DNA from: Mucilaginibacter corticis | Lineage (GTDB): Bacteria; Bacteroidota; Bacteroidia; Sphingobacteriales; Sphingobacteriaceae | Assembly (NCBI RefSeq): GCF_007558865.1 | Contig: NZ_VLPK01000008.1 | Coordinates: 62,001 to 126,000 of the forward strand | Length of the DNA: 64,000 nucleotides | Reading direction: 5' to 3' | In this document: piece by piece, positions 60,894 to 64,000 of the stretch | How positions within the stretch are numbered: position 1 is the stretch's first letter | Layout: each line of letters begins with the position of its first letter | Notes under the pieces: model-generated | The model's database searches: none | What the model saw: the letters and a program-made list of their open reading frames with translations, nothing else | Told to the model about the DNA's origin: nothing | Translations under genes and position numbers: made by a program

Positions 60894-61630
60894 TAAAACT
60901 AATTAAGCGATTGACCCGTATCCTGCTTCCGGAACAAAAGATCTGGGAGTTTAAAAACAAAAACAATATCCCTTCAATGGAATGGAGTCTTTTGCAGCTC
61001 AAAAGACTTGGGTTTTCCCCCAACTTCGTTATCGACATTGGCGCCTTCGAAGGAGAATGGAGCGTTATGTTTAAGAAAATATTTCCGTCAGCTAAAATAT
61101 TAATGATCGAGGCCCAGGCTGAAAAAGAAAACAGATTACAGCAAACTACCGGCAGTCTGAGCGAAACTGCATATTATATCGGGTTATTGGGTTCAGAGAG
61201 CGGCAGGCAGGTTTCTTTTCATGTGAATTCGACGGTTAGCAGTGTGCTTAAGGAACATAAACCGAATGACTTTAGAACCGAGCCGCGTCGACTGGAAACA
61301 CTAGACGGCATCCTGGCCAAAAATAGATTCCATTCGACGGGACCCGATTTCATCAAACTTGACGTCCAGGGATATGAACTGGAGATATTGAAAGGAGCAG
61401 TAGCATCATTAGCGGAGGTCCAGTTTATATTATGTGAGGTTTCTTTACTGGAAATAAACGCGGATGCGCCTTTACTGGCCGATGTCATCCGGTTTATGGA
61501 CCAGTCAAGCTTTGTTACTTATGATATTTGCTCATTTATCAGGAGGCCCCTGGACAGGGCCTTATGGCAAACCGATCTTTTATTCATCAGAAAAGGGCAT
61601 CCTTTAATTCAAAATAAATTTTGGAGCTAA
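60890..61630 (+). CDS. FkbM-family methyltransferase 4
   Basis: A 246-residue SAM-dependent methyltransferase: FVIDIGAFEGEWSVMFKKIF (SAM loop), KILMIEAQAEKENRL and DFIKLDVQGYELEILKGA. ATG 60890 overlaps the preceding stop as ATGA, chosen over an upstream GTG-type extension at 60869. The final 10 bases overlap the next gene. It is the fourth FkbM protein of the operon. Confidence 0.9.
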   Translation: MIKLIKRLTRILLPEQKIWEFKNKNNIPSMEWSLLQLKRLGFSPNFVIDIGAFEGEWSVMFKKIFPSAKILMIEAQAEKENRLQQTTGSLSETAYYIGLLGSESGRQVSFHVNSTVSSVLKEHKPNDFRTEPRRLETLDGILAKNRFHSTGPDFIKLDVQGYELEILKGAVASLAEVQFILCEVSLLEINADAPLLADVIRFMDQSSFVTYDICSFIRRPLDRALWQTDLLFIRKGHPLIQNKFWS

Positions 61631-62934
61631 AAAAGGTACTGATCATTTCCCCTTATTTTCCGCCTTCCAACACGGCCGATATGCACCGCGTCCGTACGAG
61701 CCTGCCTTATTTCAGGGAATTTGGCTGGGAAGCGGAAGTCGTCCGTGTTGCTGACCAGTTTTCTGCAGCTGCCAAAGACGAGCTGCTGTTGCAAAGTATT
61801 CCTACGGAAATAAAAATACATGTCATTCCTGCATTTGATGGAAGGATTTCTGCCAAATTGGGCCTGGGCAGCCTCGCGCTGCGCGCTTTATGGTTTTATT
61901 TTAAAGCAGTGAACGCATTGCTGCGGCGCGGAAAATATGACCTGGTCTATTTTTCGACGACGGAATTTCCACTGTGCATATTGGGGGCCTACTGGAAAAA
62001 ACGCTTTCAGGTGCCTTATGTGATCGATATGCAGGATCCCTGGCATTCTGAATATTACCGGGATAAACCGAAATCACAGCAACCGCCAAAGTACTGGTTT
62101 TCCTACCGTTTGCATAAGTTCCTTGAACCTATAGCAATGAAAAATGTAAGCGGATTGATCAGTGTGTCGGCGAAATACCTGGACGACCTTTTCGAGCGTT
62201 ACCCCGGATTAACTGGTACACCCGCGGAAACCCTGACCTTTGGTGCTTATCAACCGGATATCAGGATCGCTGCGGAAAATCAGCAGCGTTTCAGCCGGCT
62301 GCTGGGAAACGGTTTTGTAAATATCGTCTATATAGGCCGGGGTGGTGTGGATATGCATAAAGCTGTCCGGCCCGTATTTGCAGCATTGAAAAAAGGTTTA
62401 CAGGAACAGCACGAACTATTTAGCAATTTAAGGTTTTATTTTATCGGTACCAGTTATGCCCCTGTTGGCAAAGGTATTCCGACCATCCTGCCCCTGGCCA
62501 CGCAGTATGGTGTAGAATCGAGCATCATCGAAATTACGGACAGGATTAGTTATTACCATACGCTCGCGACGCTGTCCCAGTCAGATGCTTTGTTCATCCC
62601 AGGCTCTGATGATCCCAAATACACGGCTTCAAAAATCTATCCCTACATGATGATGGAAAAACCTTTACTGGCCATATTTCACAAAAGAAGTAGTGCAGTA
62701 GAGATATTGAATGACTGTACGATGAACGCCGCTGTCTTTACCTTTGATGAACATGACGAGGACATCAGTAATATCGTACACAGCTTGTTGGCTGATTGGG
62801 CTAAAAAGCTGTTGGTACCGATGGCGCTTACCGCTGGTTTCGAGAATTTTAGCGCAAGGCAACTTACCTTTTTACAAACCCGGCTTTTTCAAAAAGCAAT
62901 CGCTCATTTTGAGAACGAGAATACAAACGCTTGA
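61621..62934 (+). CDS. Glycosyltransferase, GT-B (GT4-like)
   Basis: A 437-residue GT-B protein: VLIISPYFPPSNTADMHRVRTSLPYFREFGWE is the typical opening of GT4-like enzymes (PPxxxxxxxR), VPYVIDMQDPWHSEYYR follows, and the donor half has VNIVYIGRGG, RISYYHTLATLSQSDALFIPGSDD and SKIYPYMMMEKPLLAIF. The usual paired glutamates are not evident. TTG start 61621, overlapping the methyltransferase. Confidence 0.83.
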   Translation: MELKKVLIISPYFPPSNTADMHRVRTSLPYFREFGWEAEVVRVADQFSAAAKDELLLQSIPTEIKIHVIPAFDGRISAKLGLGSLALRALWFYFKAVNALLRRGKYDLVYFSTTEFPLCILGAYWKKRFQVPYVIDMQDPWHSEYYRDKPKSQQPPKYWFSYRLHKFLEPIAMKNVSGLISVSAKYLDDLFERYPGLTGTPAETLTFGAYQPDIRIAAENQQRFSRLLGNGFVNIVYIGRGGVDMHKAVRPVFAALKKGLQEQHELFSNLRFYFIGTSYAPVGKGIPTILPLATQYGVESSIIEITDRISYYHTLATLSQSDALFIPGSDDPKYTASKIYPYMMMEKPLLAIFHKRSSAVEILNDCTMNAAVFTFDEHDEDISNIVHSLLADWAKKLLVPMALTAGFENFSARQLTFLQTRLFQKAIAHFENENTNA

Positions 62935-64000
62935 CGGTTTAAGGTTCCTGGCGGCGCTCGGCGTGCTATGGATCCATGCCTGGACCATACATGGCAACCC
63001 GAGATATTATATTGGCCGGCTCGATATCGCGAGCGTTTTAGCAATAGGTGGGAACGGGGTAGACCTCTTTTTTGTCATCAGCGGATTTTGCATGTATTAC
63101 TTTTACGGGTCGAAAACTATTTTTACTCCTGCTGATTTTTATCGGTTTTTGATCAAAAGGTGGGTAAGGCTTTCGCCTGCATTTTACACGGCGGCACTGA
63201 TTTACCTATTGTATAATATCTTTGCCGGGCACCAGCACGCAAATATTCCGGCGAATATATCAACCAGTATATTTTATCTTAATTCCATATTTCCGCAATT
63301 CAACATCGCCCCGCATTTCTGGACACTAGGGGTGGAGTGGCAGTTTTATTTGATCATTCCGATATTATTGATGTATCAATGCCGGGCGGGTTTTGATAAA
63401 ATATTTTTTTACCTGTTTGGCGCGCTTTTTTTATCGGCGCTGGTTTCTGTAATGGTATTTAAAGCACACTTTGATTTGTTGACTGATCAGCTCATTTTCA
63501 GGGGAGTGGAGTTCGGGGCAGGGGTTTACGTGGCAAGGCTTTTATTAAAGGATATATTTTATTTAAAGAAAAGAAAATTATGGCTGCCCGCTTTTATATT
63601 ACTAAGCTATGCCGGCAGGGTTTTGATCTCAAAACCTGTATTAGCCCTGTCAGCCGATTTTTACAACGTATTTAAATTGTTTGGCTTTACTTTGCTAAGT
63701 AGCGGATTTGCCGGGATCTTGTATCTCTCGCTGACATCCGCTAAATGGTTAAAGCTCATCCTGGGAAGCCGGCTGCTCACGACAATGGGTAGAATATCGT
63801 ACAGTTTTTATCTTTGGCATGCGATGCTGGTTCCGGTTATTGCCGGTTTTACCGTAAAGTATTTTCCTTTCATAAATGGTATCCTTGCGCCGGTAATGAC
63901 AACCTGCCTGTGCGCTATCATTTTATTCCCGATTGCCGGTATCAGCTTCGCATTCCTGGAAAAACCTTTTTTGTCATTCGGAAACCTGACTAAGAAATGA
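62909..64000 (+). CDS. Acyltransferase family 3 membrane protein
   Basis: A 363-residue membrane protein: IQTLDGLRFLAALGVLWIHAW with the family His, VDLFFVISGFCMYYF, FLIKRWVRLSPAFYTAALIYLLY and FWTLGVEWQFYLIIPILL. The frame is open to an ATG at 62744 deep inside the preceding gene, but the domain begins at TTG 62909, 26 bases before the upstream stop. The stop codon is the last three bases of the window, so the gene is complete. It probably acylates the exported glycan. Confidence 0.88.
   Translation: MRTRIQTLDGLRFLAALGVLWIHAWTIHGNPRYYIGRLDIASVLAIGGNGVDLFFVISGFCMYYFYGSKTIFTPADFYRFLIKRWVRLSPAFYTAALIYLLYNIFAGHQHANIPANISTSIFYLNSIFPQFNIAPHFWTLGVEWQFYLIIPILLMYQCRAGFDKIFFYLFGALFLSALVSVMVFKAHFDLLTDQLIFRGVEFGAGVYVARLLLKDIFYLKKRKLWLPAFILLSYAGRVLISKPVLALSADFYNVFKLFGFTLLSSGFAGILYLSLTSAKWLKLILGSRLLTTMGRISYSFYLWHAMLVPVIAGFTVKYFPFINGILAPVMTTCLCAIILFPIAGISFAFLEKPFLSFGNLTKK

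Noticed and set aside
62744..62908. Extension of the last acyltransferase from ATG 62744
   Set aside because: It would overlap 191 bases of the preceding glycosyltransferase, and the extra residues show no acyltransferase similarity.
1..64000. CRISPR arrays, rRNA and integron-like arrays
   Set aside because: No regularly spaced direct repeats with unique spacers and no rRNA-like sequence were seen. The only hairpin series (19831-20070) lacks cassette genes.

Overview
The window is chromosomal DNA of a Bacteroidota bacterium, most likely Sphingobacteriaceae (Mucilaginibacter- or Pedobacter-like). This rests on SusC/SusD pairs, a hybrid two-component regulator with a periplasmic propeller, TAnnTTTG-type promoter boxes, a short RpoD-like sigma factor, an RteC-domain protein, and almost no Shine-Dalgarno sequences. 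No rRNA, tRNA or CRISPR array was seen.

Region 1 (1-18391) is glycan use and stress defence. The last codons of a SusD protein from a neighbouring locus are followed by a secreted glycerophosphodiester phosphodiesterase and a small membrane protein. A complete polysaccharide utilisation locus follows on the plus strand: hybrid sensor/AraC regulator, SusC, SusD and two tandem GH43 enzymes. A bidirectional terminator separates it from minus-strand genes: a GH30 hydrolase with a type-B carboxylesterase, then an NTF2-like protein with catalase-peroxidase KatG.

Region 2 (18392-31921) is a patchwork. It holds an orphan RteC protein, a gene-poor stretch with three strong hairpins and a decapitated NAD(P)-binding gene, and a tight operon of GcvH, a 49-residue ORF, histidine decarboxylase, threonine dehydrogenase and a second RpoD-type sigma factor. 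Next come a stand-alone CHC2 zinc finger and an excisionase-like HTH protein, both typical of mobile elements. A SatD-family gene with two small membrane proteins sits behind an array of repeated TGAAAT half-sites. The region ends with an acyltransferase, an Upf1-like helicase, an IS630-like transposase with DD40E spacing, a SHOCT-like membrane protein and a zeta-type toxin pair.

Region 3 (32032-64000) is one uninterrupted plus-strand surface-polysaccharide operon of 30 genes, mostly overlapping by 1-26 bases. It starts with a Wza-like lipoprotein, a Wzc-like tyrosine kinase and a NusG/UpxY-like antiterminator. It continues with an asparagine-synthase-like enzyme, a Wzm/Wzt ABC exporter, 16 glycosyltransferases, four FkbM methyltransferases, two membrane acyltransferases and an MBOAT/SGNH O-acylation pair. 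No initiating phosphoglycosyl transferase, Wzx flippase or Wzy polymerase is visible in the window. The last gene stops exactly at the window end, so the operon may continue.

The most interesting candidate for an undescribed system is the SatD operon (24511-25745). By eye its first product looks like a degenerate class III nucleotidyl-cyclase fold joined to an HTH-like tail, and it is coupled to two small membrane proteins. The gcvH-hdc-tdh-sigma operon is the second candidate.
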